Shown: positions 33,907 to 42,929 of the stretch, one piece after another | Layout: every line of letters begins with the position of its first letter | Numbering within the stretch: position 1 is the stretch's first letter | Assembly (NCBI GenBank): GCA_030019415.1 | Contig: JASEEX010000013.1 | Coordinates: 1 to 44,625, forward strand | DNA length: 44,625 bases | Source of the DNA: Thermodesulfovibrionales bacterium | GTDB lineage: Bacteria > Nitrospirota > Thermodesulfovibrionia > Thermodesulfovibrionales > SM23-35 | Direction: 5' to 3' | Position numbers and translations under genes: made by a program | The notes under the pieces: generated by a model | Database searches by the model: none | Seen by the model: the letters and a program-made list of their open reading frames with translations, nothing else | What the model was told of the DNA's origin: nothing

Positions 33907-35184
33907 ATGGAAAAATCGGATAGGCTATTTAAAAGAGCATGTGAGCTTATCCCGGGAGGAGTCAACAGTCCGGTCCGGGCATTCAGGGCAGTCGGAAGAA
34001 ACCCGATATTTATTGACAGGGCTAAGGGTTCAAAGATTTATGATGTTGATGGGAATACTTATATAGACTATGTCCTCTCATGGGGCCCCCTGATACTCGG
34101 ACATTCCCATCCAAAGGTTGTAGGAGCATTGAAAAAGGCTATAGAGAGGGGTACCAGCTATGGTGCCCCTACCTCCTTAGAGATTGAACTCGCAGAGTTA
34201 ATCCTTGAAGCCTATCCGTCGATGGAAAAGGTGAGAATGGTAAATTCAGGCACTGAGGCAACAATGAGCGCCATCAGGGTTGCGAGAGGATTTACAGGAA
34301 GGGATAAGGTTATCAAGTTCGAGGGATGCTATCATGGCCATGCTGATGGACTGCTTGTTAAGGCTGGATCAGGTGCTACAACCTTTGGAGTTCCAGACAG
34401 CCCAGGTGTACCAAAGTCCTACGCCAGAAATACCATAACCCTTCCCTTTAATGACGGAACAGCACTGAAAAAAGTAATTACTACTGAGCGGAAAAACATT
34501 GCATGTGTGATAATCGAACCAGTAGTTGGAAATATAGGCTGTGTTCTACCGAGGCCGTCATTTCTTGAAACACTAAGAGAACTCACAGAGAAGCATGGAA
34601 TTGTCCTTATCTTTGATGAGGTGATGACAGGCTTCAGGGTGGCCTATGGTGGCGCACAGGCATACTACGGTATCAAGCCTGATATGACCTGCCTCGGTAA
34701 GGTTATTGGCGGCGGGCTTCCCGTTGGTGCATATGGCGGGAAAAAGGAGATTATGTCTATGGTTTCGCCAGAAGGGCCCGTTTATCAGGCAGGTACCTTA
34801 TCGGGTAATCCCCTCGCAATGACAGCTGGGATAGAAACCCTCAAGATTATTTCGAGAGAGGGCACGTATGAGAAGCTTGAACAGTTAGCAGGCCTTTTAG
34901 AAAAAGGACTCACCGAAGCAGCAAAGAGGGCCGGGGTGAAGATAAAATGCTACAGGGCCGGTACGATGTTCTGTACCTATTTTACAGAAGCTGATGTTGT
35001 TGACTATAAGACAGCAAAGACATCTGATACATCGAGATTCTCGAAATTCTTTTCAGGAATGCTTAAAAGGGGAATAAACATCGCTCCTTCTCAGTTCGAG
35101 GCAAATTTTCTATCCCTGGCACATACAAGAAGGGATGTGGAAAAGACGATAAAGGCCGCATATGAGGCTTTTAAAGAATGTTAA
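33907..35184 (+). CDS. hemL: glutamate-1-semialdehyde 2,1-aminomutase
   Basis: A PLP enzyme of about 425 aa that makes 5-aminolevulinate in the C5 tetrapyrrole pathway. It begins [26 protein letters not shown], matching the family start; a longer TTG start at 33850 would overlap the promoter. The PLP region includes [35 protein letters not shown] and the Schiff-base Lys in [14 protein letters not shown]. Its product feeds heme and corrinoid synthesis, which fits the chelatase locus nearby, although it lies in a separate transcription unit. Confidence 0.96.
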   Translation: MEKSDRLFKRACELIPGGVNSPVRAFRAVGRNPIFIDRAKGSKIYDVDGNTYIDYVLSWGPLILGHSHPKVVGALKKAIERGTSYGAPTSLEIELAELILEAYPSMEKVRMVNSGTEATMSAIRVARGFTGRDKVIKFEGCYHGHADGLLVKAGSGATTFGVPDSPGVPKSYARNTITLPFNDGTALKKVITTERKNIACVIIEPVVGNIGCVLPRPSFLETLRELTEKHGIVLIFDEVMTGFRVAYGGAQAYYGIKPDMTCLGKVIGGGLPVGAYGGKKEIMSMVSPEGPVYQAGTLSGNPLAMTAGIETLKIISREGTYEKLEQLAGLLEKGLTEAAKRAGVKIKCYRAGTMFCTYFTEADVVDYKTAKTSDTSRFSKFFSGMLKRGINIAPSQFEANFLSLAHTRRDVEKTIKAAYEAFKEC

Positions 35185-35226
35185 GAGAAACTAGAATCTC
35201 GTCTTGATCTAATTTATAAAAAAGAG

Positions 35227-35469
35227 ATGGTAAAAATACCGAAAGAGCTCCTTCAGGCAAGCATGGTAGGGATCCAACTCGTGGTCTCAACCATCATCGG
35301 AGGTGCAGTAGGATACGGACTTGATTCTGCTATGGATAAGTGGTTTGGTATACGCACCTTTCCCGTGCTCTTCCTTATCTTCCTGATACTCGGTATCGTA
35401 GCAGGCTTTAGAGAGCTTTTCAGAAGGGCAACCAGAAAAGAAAATGAATCTGGTAAAAAGGACTTATAG
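35227..35469 (+). CDS. atpZ: AtpZ/AtpI-like small membrane protein
   Basis: An 80-aa protein with two membrane helices separated by a short loop: VGIQLVVSTIIGGAVGYGLDSAMDKWFG then PVLFLIFLILGIVAGFRELF. This is the AtpZ (F0F1-ATPase subunit/Ca2+/Mg2+ transporter) pattern, with a conserved GxxxGxxLD turn. Such genes normally precede atpI and the F0 genes. Here atpI overlaps it by 26 bp, but no atpB or other ATP synthase gene follows. Confidence 0.82.
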   Translation: MVKIPKELLQASMVGIQLVVSTIIGGAVGYGLDSAMDKWFGIRTFPVLFLIFLILGIVAGFRELFRRATRKENESGKKDL

Positions 35470-35809
35470 GCAAGCGCTTATCATTCTCCTGCCCTTATCA
35501 ATCCTTTCAGCATTTATCGAGTGGAAGAGGCTTCCCTTGAGCATTCTCATTGGTGGTATCCTCGGCCTCTTAAATCTCAGGGGCCTTGCAAGGGGGGTCG
35601 AAGGCCTGGTTGGGACATACAGGCCGACAGGAAAGCTCCTTTTCCTGAGTCTTTTGAGGCTGTCTATGCTCGCCCTTATTCTGACCATCCTTGTCATTTA
35701 CAGGCTGGTAAACATCTTAGGCATACTCATAGGCTTCACCATTGTTTTTATCTCGCTAATAATAGAGGGACTGAGGTACATGAGAGGTGGAAAGCATGAT
35801 AGAGCTTAA
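35444..35809 (+). CDS. atpI: ATP synthase subunit I-like protein
   Basis: A 121-aa protein with four predicted helices; it fits the ATP synthase I family, assembly factors for the c-ring. It begins inside the atpZ gene and its last 14 bp overlap pgi, so the three genes are tightly packed. Absence of downstream F0 genes is odd. Sequence similarity in this family is low, so the call rests partly on its pairing with atpZ. Confidence 0.72.
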   Translation: MNLVKRTYRQALIILLPLSILSAFIEWKRLPLSILIGGILGLLNLRGLARGVEGLVGTYRPTGKLLFLSLLRLSMLALILTILVIYRLVNILGILIGFTIVFISLIIEGLRYMRGGKHDRA

Positions 35810-37136
35810 TTTCTCGAATATGATGGAAGAGGTGATTGGTGTTAGAGGTCTTTCTAAAAGAATATTAGAAGATTTCCAGGGAAAGGTAATAGATGTACAC
35901 GGACAGATACGGGACAGGCTCTGGCCTGAGCTTGCATTCATAGACCTCCCTTCTCAGGATACCTCTGAGATAAAAAAGATTGCACAGGAGGTCAGGGAAG
36001 AATCAGAAAATTTCCTCATCCTCGGTATCGGTGGCTCTGCCCTCGGTCCAAAGGCACTCTTAGAGGCATTGAGTCCATTCCATAACTTCACAAAAAGTCC
36101 TAAGGTATTTATCTACGATAATGTTGACCCGAGGACATTAAAACACATTCTCTCCCTGATAGATTTAAAAAAGACCTCCGTCAATGTGATATCAAAATCA
36201 GGTAGTACCGCCGAAACAGCTGCATCCTTCATGATTTTATGGGATGGGATGAGAGAGTTACTCAAAAGAAGATTTTCCAAGAGATTTATTGCCACAACAG
36301 ATCCCGAGAAAGGGAACCTCAGGACCATTGTCGGTAGAGAGGGCCTGAAATCCCTCCCAATACCCCGGGGGGTTGTTGGGAGATACTCTGTGCTGAGCCC
36401 TGTCGGGCTTTTGCTCGCAGAGGTTATAGGGATTGATTCAGATGAACTGCTCATAGGTGCAAAGGATATCCAGAAAAGATGTTCCAACTCTGAGCTATGG
36501 AAAAACCCCATTTATCTCTTCGGGACACTCCTTTATCTTATGGATAAAAAAGAAGGCAGGACCATAAATGTGATGGTGGCATATGCAGACGGGCTCAAAC
36601 CATTATCTGAGTGGTTCTGTCAGCTCTGGGCAGAAAGTCTCGGAAAACAGGAGGTCGGTCTTACGCCCTATCCCTCTGTTGGTGTCACAGATCAACACTC
36701 ACAACTACAGTTATGGATTGAAGGGCCCCAGGATAAGGTTGTGATATTTATCAGGACAAATGATTATGGTGTTGACATAAAAATACCCAATGTGTTTAAG
36801 GATATGGAAGGTCTTAGCTACCTTTCAGGCCATACATTATCAGAACTTATGAAGGCAGAAGAGGAGGCTACAGAGATAGCCTTAGCAAAGGCTGGAAGAC
36901 CGAACATAACTATCACAGTTCCAAAGATTGACGCCTATCACATGGGACAGTTATTCCACTTCTTTGAACTCTCGACAGCCTTTACAGGATTTCTCTACGA
37001 AATAAATCCTTTCAATCAACCAGGTGTTGAAGAGGGCAAGAATCTTACATATGGCATGATGGGGAAGAAAGGCTTTGAGAAAAAGAGAAAAGAGGTGGAG
37101 GAGTACAGGAAGAAAAGGAGTAGATGGAGGGTTTAA
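35796..37136 (+). CDS. pgi: glucose-6-phosphate isomerase
   Basis: A 446-aa enzyme interconverting glucose-6-phosphate and fructose-6-phosphate. Motifs present are LGIGGSALGPKALLEAL, VISKSGSTAETAASF, TPYPSVGVTDQHSQLQLWIEGP and the C-terminal Lys-containing NQPGVEEGKNLTYGMMG. The length fits the shorter bacterial type of about 450 aa. ATG 35796 follows GAGGTGG; a start at 35787 is possible. A weak hairpin follows the gene. Confidence 0.95.
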   Translation: MIELNFSNMMEEVIGVRGLSKRILEDFQGKVIDVHGQIRDRLWPELAFIDLPSQDTSEIKKIAQEVREESENFLILGIGGSALGPKALLEALSPFHNFTKSPKVFIYDNVDPRTLKHILSLIDLKKTSVNVISKSGSTAETAASFMILWDGMRELLKRRFSKRFIATTDPEKGNLRTIVGREGLKSLPIPRGVVGRYSVLSPVGLLLAEVIGIDSDELLIGAKDIQKRCSNSELWKNPIYLFGTLLYLMDKKEGRTINVMVAYADGLKPLSEWFCQLWAESLGKQEVGLTPYPSVGVTDQHSQLQLWIEGPQDKVVIFIRTNDYGVDIKIPNVFKDMEGLSYLSGHTLSELMKAEEEATEIALAKAGRPNITITVPKIDAYHMGQLFHFFELSTAFTGFLYEINPFNQPGVEEGKNLTYGMMGKKGFEKKRKEVEEYRKKRSRWRV

Positions 37137-37519
37137 TTTATATTTTTAGTTATTGCTGTAAGGCCCGTTATGCGGGCATTTCGTGCCGTTGGTAATTACA
37201 GCACACTGGATGCCTGATAAGGAAGGCAGAGGGAAGTGGCATATCCAGAGAATAAGATCAGGCCTTTTGTCTGAGGGAATACCTCTGCTTATCCTCTCGA
37301 CTATCCTTTTTTCGAGGTGGAAACAACATACTCCCTCTACAAGGGATTTAATATTCATAAACTATTTTAAAAAGTACCTCACCAAATTACAACAGTGCAA
37401 AGTTTACAATAACCTACTTTCCCCTTCAAACCCCTCTCTGCCCCGACCTCCTTATTGTCATAATTATTTATAGATATAAAAATAAGCCATATGGTTAAAT
37501 AAATCTACAGAGGGATTAT
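37137..37519. other. gene-free gap with nested hairpins (candidate structured RNA or terminator region)
   Basis: No gene is supported here; short frames on both strands lack family features. Outer arms TGCTGTAA (37154-37161) and TTACAGCA (37196-37203) enclose GCCCG-TTATG-CGGGC (37163-37177). Then CTGGATGCC (37206-37214) pairs with GGCATATCCAG (37238-37248) apart from a TA bulge. An alternative inner stem TGCCT/AGGCA is also possible. The part from about 37300 is A/T-rich without structure that I can see. Confidence 0.45.
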
Positions 37520-37813
37520 ATGAAGAAATGGATACATCCAGGTGGTAAACTAAGAGAACTTGGGGCTGAATCATTAACTGATGCTGAGTTATTGTCCATC
37601 CTTATTTCTACTGGCACAAAAGGTAAAACTGCCGAAGAAGTAGCCAAAGAGATTCTTGATAAATTCGGTTCATTCAAGGGGATGGCAAATCAACCACTAG
37701 AGAAATTTCTTTCAATAAAAGGACTTGGGGACGTTAAAATCATCAGGATTGCAGCAGCCTTTGAGATTGCAAGAAGGATTGTTAATCAGGTATTAAGGGA
37801 AAAAGATGGATGA
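37520..37813 (+). CDS. short RadC-like protein (N-terminal HhH domain only)
   Basis: A 97-aa protein matching only the N-terminal UPF0758/RadC helix-hairpin-helix region: GGKLRELGAESLTDAELLSILISTGTKGKTAEEVA and FLSIKGLGDVKIIRIAAAFEIARR. The C-terminal JAB/MPN metalloprotease-like domain of full RadC (about 220 aa) is missing. It ends in ATGA overlapping the next reading frame. Stand-alone versions occur on mobile and defence islands; it may be functional or a remnant. Confidence 0.75.
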   Translation: MKKWIHPGGKLRELGAESLTDAELLSILISTGTKGKTAEEVAKEILDKFGSFKGMANQPLEKFLSIKGLGDVKIIRIAAAFEIARRIVNQVLREKDG

Positions 37814-38115
37814 ATCTGCTTGATTATGCAGGAAATATTATTCGCCTTACAGATGAGAGGCTTGCACATATAAAAGAGCATCCTGAAATGACTAATAATA
37901 CCGAGAAAATCAAATAGACCCTTGAGAGTCCAGATATTGTTGTTAGGTCAAGAAGTGATGAGGAAGCGAGACTTTATTACAGGTTTTATGAGGGTCTTTC
38001 CATAGGTAATAAACATCTATGCATTGTGGTAAAATTTAAGGAGAAAGATGCTTTTGTTATAACAGCATATTTTACAGATAGCATCAAAAAAGGAGAAGCA
38101 ATATGGAGAAAGTAA
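37810..38115 (+). pseudogene. nuclease-like toxin gene with in-frame TAG (PBECR-type)
   Basis: The frame starts at ATG 37810 (overlapping the RadC-like stop) and encodes MNLLDYAGNIIRLTDERLAHI, then reaches TAG at codon 36 (37915-37917), then stays open to TAA at 38113-38115. The downstream part reads RLYYRFYEGLSIGNKHLCIVVKF and DAFVITAYFTDSIKKGE. This whole pattern (LTDERxxHIxEHPEM ... VITAYFT) is that of small barnase/RelE-like nucleases that pair with DUF2283 proteins. The TAG makes it a pseudogene unless it is a sequencing error. Confidence 0.72.
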
Positions 38116-38309
38116 GAGTTTGGTATGATCCCGAAGGTGACTACCTTGAGGTCATGTTTGAGAAAAAAGAAGGTTATTTCAGAGAAACAGAATCAGATCA
38201 GATAATGGAAAAGGTTGACATGGAAGGCAACGTTATCGGATTTTCAATACTAAAAGTAAGCTCCATTAAAGACCATCCTTTAGAAATATCCCTTGCAGGC
38301 ACAAAATAG
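38103..38309 (+). CDS. DUF2283 protein, likely antitoxin partner
   Basis: A 68-aa protein with the DUF2283 pattern: VWYDPEGDYLEVMFE, GYFRETESDQIMEKVDMEGNVIGFSIL. The gene overlaps the 3' end of the broken nuclease by 13 bp, the arrangement expected of a toxin-antitoxin pair with the toxin first. With the toxin broken it may be a leftover. DUF2283 function is not established; the pairing is inferred from gene order. Confidence 0.8.
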   Translation: MEKVRVWYDPEGDYLEVMFEKKEGYFRETESDQIMEKVDMEGNVIGFSILKVSSIKDHPLEISLAGTK

Positions 38310-38316
38310 TGTTTGA

Positions 38317-41300
38317 ATGAAGAAAACCAAGCTCACTGAAAAACCTGCAAAAGTTACAAGCCCCTTCGATACAACAAGCCTCAAAACCGAAAGAACCTGT
38401 GTTGCCAAGATTGCAGAGTGGATTAACAGGATAATTGAGGATAGGGCATTATCACTCGGTAGGGCAGAGGTGGAGACAAGGGGACCTGATGATAAATATC
38501 CTGATATAGTCCTCTATGAAAGCCCTGAGGGCATAGACGTCCTTTTAGTTGCTGAATTCAAGCGTCCATATTTTGACCCATACGATGATACTGAATTAAA
38601 AGAGCCTGCAAGAAAGAAAGCTACAAAGAGAAAAGCAAAGTATTTTGTCACATCCAATTTCCAGAAACTCATCTGGTTTAACACAGAAAATGTAAACAGA
38701 ATGGAGCGAGAAGAAGACCAGATTGTTGACGAATTCCATCTCTCGGAAATTTACGACCTTGATTCAATTGATGAACCGCAGTTTAAAAATACAATAATTA
38801 AAAATCTTGAATCTTTCCTCGAAGAACTTGTAAAAGTACATACAGGTAAGAAACCGGAACCTCTAAAACCTATTGATGAACACCTCGTATTCAGGCTTCA
38901 TTATAAAGTTCATCGCCTATCCAGATTCTACAGGCCGATTATCAGAGATAAAGTACATAAAGACATTGAATTCAGAAAAAACCTGAAAAAATGGTTTATT
39001 GAACAGCAATGGAGCTTTACTGACAGCGAAGCTGACTATGAAAAGGTTGCACGTCAGACAGCATATCTTCTTGTGAATAAAATCCTTTTCTATGATGTCC
39101 TTAAATCAAGAAACCCTGATATTCCTACACTTACGATTCCTGAAGACCTTACAAAAGGGGGATTGCTTAAGAATATTCTTGAAGGCTATTTCAATTATAT
39201 TCTTACAGAAATAGATTATCAGACCATCTATGACACAGATTTTATAGATCAGATTGCATTTCCTGATAGCCGCGAGATTGTTAAAGAGATAAAAGACCTT
39301 ATTGATTCTCTAAGCAGATATCGATTTGCTGAGATTGACTTTGATATCATTGGGCGAATCTTTGAGATGCTGATCCCTCCTGCTGAAAGACACGATCTTG
39401 GCCAGTATTTCACAAGTGCTGACATCGTGGATTTAATCCTGAGGTTCTGTATACAAAATGAAAGAGATACTCTCCTTGATCCATCAAGCGGTGCTGGGAC
39501 TTTTCTCGTAAGAGCATATAAACACAAGCGTCTTATGAACCAGAGACTATCACATAATGAGATACTCAAGGATCTGTGGGGTTTCGATATAGCCAAATTC
39601 CCTGCACATCTTTCAACAATAAATCTTGCTTTAAGAGATTTGAGTGTTAGAGAGAATTATCCACAGATAATTAAAGAAGATTTTTTTGCTTTCAAACATT
39701 ATGCTGAATTTGAGAGGAAAAAAGAGATAGTCTCACCTGATAAGAAAAAGATACTAATCTCATATCCAACAACTGTTGACTGTGTTGTAGGGAATCCCCC
39801 TTATACAAGGCAGGAGGAAATAAAGGAAATCTCAAAGGAGGCAGGCTATAAAGAAGACCTGATAGAAAGAGCACTTTATGATGGCAGTAGAAAGATTGCT
39901 CATATATCAAAACGGGCAGGCATTCATGCATATTTCTTTATTCATGGCACAAAGTTTTTAAAGAATGGAGGCAGATTCGGTTATATAGTCTCCAACTCAT
40001 GGCTTGATGTTGATTATGGAAAAGGGCTTCAGGAGTTCTTCTTAAAAAATTATAAGATTATTGCAATTATTGAATCAAAGGTGGAACGCTGGTTTGAGGC
40101 AGCAGATGTTAATACCTGTATTGTAATCCTCGAAAAGTGTAAAGACCAGAAAGCAAGAGATGAAAACCTTGTCAGGTTTGTGTATCTTTTTAAACCATTG
40201 AGGCACTTCATCCCCGCAGCACAGAAGACATGGGAAGAAGAGCGGATTCGGTTTAATGCAATTGACAACCTTGTAAAGACAATTCTATTTCATAATGACT
40301 TCTACCAGACCGAAGAATATAGAATCTATCCCCAAAAGCAGAGTGAGTTATGGGAAGAAGGCTTTGATGCAGAGGAAGATAAATATACTGGCTCTAAATG
40401 GGGGAAATATCTCAGAGCGCCAGAGATATTCTTTAAGATTCTTGAAAAGGGCAAAGACAAACTTGTGCCTTTGAAAGAGATTGCTGATGTTAGGAGAGGT
40501 TTCACAACAGGAGCTAATGAGTTTTTCTACCTGACAGAAGAAGAGATAAAAGAGAGAGGAATTGAGAAAGAATTCTGGATGCATAAGGATGAGAAAGATA
40601 ATTGGATAGCTAATAAAGTTATTGTAAGTCCGCGCGAAGCTAAAAGTGTAGTGATAAAACCTGAGTCCTTGAACAAAATAGTTTTATTTGTAGATAAAGA
40701 CAAAAATCAATTAAAAAATAAAAAGATTTTATCCTATATAAGGAATGGTGAACGTCTTGGTTTTCATACAAGACCAACTTGTAGTTCCAGAAGACTTTGG
40801 TACAGTCTTGATTACCGTAATCCTTGGTCGATTCTTCATCCTATGATACATCATGACAGGCAGACAATAATTTCAAATAAATTCGGGGTTCAGGTAGACC
40901 ATAACCTTTTTGAGATCAAAGCAAAAAGAAAGAGAAATAATCTTGGCATCCTGTGTTTTTTACTTTCAACTGTAAGTATGTTATTCAAAGAATTCTCTGG
41001 CAGAGTTAATCTCGGAGAAGGTGCACTTAAAACCGAGGGTATAGATGTCGAGAAGCTACTTATCCCCAAGGAATTCTCTAAGGATACTCTAAAGACCCTT
41101 AAGAAACTTGCCAGGAAATATGAAAACGAACCTATAAATTCTATATTCAGCGAATTGGCAGCAAAATATCCTGATGAGGTCTCTCTCGATAAAGTCAAGC
41201 CAGCCCGTCGTGAGCTGGACAAAATCATCATGGGCGATATACTTGGTTTAACTAAAGAAGAACAGCTTGAGGTTTATAGAGCAGTAATTGACCTTGTGAG

Positions 41301-41805
41301 GTCAAGGATAGAAAAGGCAAAGAGCTTCGGCAAAAAAGGGAAGATAAAAGAAGGTCTTGATGTTGAACTTTTAACAAGGACGATAAAAGAAAAGCTTGGA
41401 GACAAACTGCTTGGGAACTTTTACAGAGAAAATATCCTTAACCAGAAAAATCTAAAAACCGTCAAACTCTTTCATCCAGACACCCCCCTTACATCCCCCC
41501 TTGCTAAAGGGGGGAAGAGGGGGGTAGAAATTAAGAATGAACTCTTCGGCTGGCGTCTTTCGTCAGGCAAAGACCATATAGACTGCCAGAGTGAAGCTGA
41601 GGCAGAATATTTAAAGATATGGCTTGAATCAGGGCTTGAGGAAGTAAAAGTTCCAAAAGATGAATCTTATATCTCAAAAATCCTCCCCGAACTTAAAGCC
41701 CTCAAGGAAAAGATAGACCGGATAATCTCCGATCACATCTCCTCCATTACAAGCCAGAAATTACAGAGAAAGATTCTGCAGAAATTGCAGGGAGAGTTGT
41801 TTTGA
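38317..41805 (+). CDS. single-chain type IIG-like restriction-modification enzyme
   Basis: A 1162-aa fusion of nuclease, methyltransferase and target recognition. The N-terminal part has a PD-(D/E)xK-like site (PDIVLYESPEGIDVLLVAEFK, about residues 62-84). A helical connector leads to an N6-adenine methyltransferase with GQYFTS, AdoMet motif DPSSGAGTFLV (about 388-398) and catalytic NPPY (about 495). The C-terminal third holds specificity regions and a coiled-coil-like tail. The Eco57I/MmeI-like order implies one protein that both cuts and protects. An extra Pro/Gly/Lys loop near residues 1055-1070 comes from an inserted repeat. It starts 7 bp after the DUF2283 gene. Confidence 0.88.
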   Translation: MKKTKLTEKPAKVTSPFDTTSLKTERTCVAKIAEWINRIIEDRALSLGRAEVETRGPDDKYPDIVLYESPEGIDVLLVAEFKRPYFDPYDDTELKEPARKKATKRKAKYFVTSNFQKLIWFNTENVNRMEREEDQIVDEFHLSEIYDLDSIDEPQFKNTIIKNLESFLEELVKVHTGKKPEPLKPIDEHLVFRLHYKVHRLSRFYRPIIRDKVHKDIEFRKNLKKWFIEQQWSFTDSEADYEKVARQTAYLLVNKILFYDVLKSRNPDIPTLTIPEDLTKGGLLKNILEGYFNYILTEIDYQTIYDTDFIDQIAFPDSREIVKEIKDLIDSLSRYRFAEIDFDIIGRIFEMLIPPAERHDLGQYFTSADIVDLILRFCIQNERDTLLDPSSGAGTFLVRAYKHKRLMNQRLSHNEILKDLWGFDIAKFPAHLSTINLALRDLSVRENYPQIIKEDFFAFKHYAEFERKKEIVSPDKKKILISYPTTVDCVVGNPPYTRQEEIKEISKEAGYKEDLIERALYDGSRKIAHISKRAGIHAYFFIHGTKFLKNGGRFGYIVSNSWLDVDYGKGLQEFFLKNYKIIAIIESKVERWFEAADVNTCIVILEKCKDQKARDENLVRFVYLFKPLRHFIPAAQKTWEEERIRFNAIDNLVKTILFHNDFYQTEEYRIYPQKQSELWEEGFDAEEDKYTGSKWGKYLRAPEIFFKILEKGKDKLVPLKEIADVRRGFTTGANEFFYLTEEEIKERGIEKEFWMHKDEKDNWIANKVIVSPREAKSVVIKPESLNKIVLFVDKDKNQLKNKKILSYIRNGERLGFHTRPTCSSRRLWYSLDYRNPWSILHPMIHHDRQTIISNKFGVQVDHNLFEIKAKRKRNNLGILCFLLSTVSMLFKEFSGRVNLGEGALKTEGIDVEKLLIPKEFSKDTLKTLKKLARKYENEPINSIFSELAAKYPDEVSLDKVKPARRELDKIIMGDILGLTKEEQLEVYRAVIDLVRSRIEKAKSFGKKGKIKEGLDVELLTRTIKEKLGDKLLGNFYRENILNQKNLKTVKLFHPDTPLTSPLAKGGKRGVEIKNELFGWRLSSGKDHIDCQSEAEAEYLKIWLESGLEEVKVPKDESYISKILPELKALKEKIDRIISDHISSITSQKLQRKILQKLQGELF
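41480..41525. repeat. G/C-rich palindromic element inside the RM gene
   Basis: ACACCCCCCTTACATCCCCC at left and GGGGGGAAGAGGGGGG at right flank the core CCCCCCTTGCTAAAGGGGGG. It adds the loop DTPLTSPLAKGGKRGV without breaking the frame and resembles the element in archease. Confidence 0.7.
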
Positions 41806-41855
41806 TTTAGTAAGATTGTAAGGAGAATTTTAAGATATACAACAAAATAGAAATC

Positions 41856-41864
41856 TGCTAAAAT
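41856..41864 (+). promoter_or_regulatory. extended -10 promoter candidate for DUF6941-hicAB
   Basis: TGCTAAAAT lies 24 bp before the next ATG and is followed by the RBS AGAGGAGGAAG. The same nonamer precedes the DUF401 gene at 29419. No clear -35 is seen. Confidence 0.4.
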
Positions 41865-41888
41865 TTTTTCTAACAAGAGGAGGAAGTT

Positions 41889-42293
41889 ATGAAAGTTGCA
41901 TTAGCTCTACTGGCTGATTATGCAAATGTTTCGCAGGAAGGCAAATTAAATATATTAGGCATTTTTGACCGTATTAATGCGCAAAGCGTGCCTGCCACAC
42001 ATCCTCAGATGCAACTAATAATAACACTTGAGGCTGATAGGGTAGAGGCTGATAGAGAACATAAGGTTGAGATTGAGTTGATAGACGAGGATGGAAATAA
42101 GCTATTTTCTATAGGAGGCAATTTAAAATTTGGTCCACCACCGCCTGGCGAAAAGGTAAGATTAAATCATATTATGCAATTAAACAATCTAAGATTTGAC
42201 CATTTTGGCAGTTATGAATTTAAAATTCTTATAAATAATATGCTGGCTGGAGAGGTACCATTATCCGTAGTTGAGCTTAAAAAGTCACAGTGA
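41889..42293 (+). CDS. DUF6941-family protein
   Basis: A 134-aa beta-rich soluble protein. It opens VALALLADYANVSQEGKLNILGIFDRI, continues with VEIELIDEDGNKLFSI and closes FGSYEFKILINNMLAGEVPLSV, the shape of the DUF6941 family often annotated as hypothetical. It has a good RBS (GAGGAGG). HicA starts 10 bp after its stop, so it likely shares that transcript. Function unknown. Confidence 0.72.
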   Translation: MKVALALLADYANVSQEGKLNILGIFDRINAQSVPATHPQMQLIITLEADRVEADREHKVEIELIDEDGNKLFSIGGNLKFGPPPPGEKVRLNHIMQLNNLRFDHFGSYEFKILINNMLAGEVPLSVVELKKSQ

Positions 42294-42303
42294 GCTATAT
42301 GAT

Positions 42304-42576
42304 ATGCCAAAAGCTGATAAGTTACTGGAAAAAATGCGTAATAGCAAAGCTGGGTGGAGTGCTGATGATCTCCATGCCCTTTATGTAGGTTTTGGGTTTG
42401 ATTTTAGAGAAGGCGGAAAACACACAATATATATTCATCCAGATTTCCCTGAATTACGGGCAACGGTTGCAAGACATAGCACACTTGCTGTAGGATACAT
42501 ACAATACGCTATCAGCCTTATTGATAAATTGAAAAAACTAAAGGAGGAAGCGGCTAAAGATGAAAATGACTCTTGA
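42304..42576 (+). CDS. hicA: HicA-family mRNA interferase toxin
   Basis: About 90 aa with a small double-stranded-RNA-binding-like fold. The catalytic-His region is GGKHTIYIHP, followed by PELRATVARHSTLAVGYIQYAI, a common HicA form. Start MPKADKLLEKM at 42304 is preferred over an upstream frame that overlaps DUF6941. The toxin-first order and 17-bp overlap with hicB are standard for this system. Confidence 0.82.
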   Translation: MPKADKLLEKMRNSKAGWSADDLHALYVGFGFDFREGGKHTIYIHPDFPELRATVARHSTLAVGYIQYAISLIDKLKKLKEEAAKDENDS

Positions 42577-42919
42577 ATCCTATTTAAATTTAGAGTATGA
42601 CATCATCATAACACCTGAAGAGTGTACAGATGGTTCTTTATGCTACAGAGCGGAGCATCCTCAATTGCCGGGCTGTATGAGCCACGGGTCAAATCCTGAG
42701 GAGGCTCTAAGAAATCTGATTGAGGCTAAACGCCTATATATCGAAACATTACTTGATAAGGGTTTAGATGTTCCTTTGCCAAGCCGGCCTACAGGTGGCA
42801 CTTTTTCTTCATACCAATCAATCACGACTATAGTGGTTCCTATAGAAGAAACTAAAAAACCACAAATAGATCTTCCCTCAAAGTTCGACATGCCGAAAGC
42901 TGTTTCTGTGGCTGCGTAA
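42560..42919 (+). CDS. hicB: HicB-family antitoxin
   Basis: A 119-aa protein with the HicB RNase H-like domain: YDIIITPEECTDGSLCYRAEHPQLPGCMSHGSNPEEALRN and AKRLYIETLLDKGLDVPLP. The C-terminal tail (about 75-119) is not an obvious HTH or ribbon-helix-helix domain, so autoregulation is uncertain. AGGAGG precedes the ATG. It neutralises HicA. Immediately downstream is the remnant of an RM enzyme tail. Confidence 0.82.
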   Translation: MKMTLESYLNLEYDIIITPEECTDGSLCYRAEHPQLPGCMSHGSNPEEALRNLIEAKRLYIETLLDKGLDVPLPSRPTGGTFSSYQSITTIVVPIEETKKPQIDLPSKFDMPKAVSVAA

Positions 42920-42929
42920 ACGAATATAT

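Noticed and set aside
37146-37473. 70-aa minus-strand and 96-aa plus-strand frames downstream of pgi
   Set aside because: No family resemblance, no good RBS, and they run over nested hairpins.
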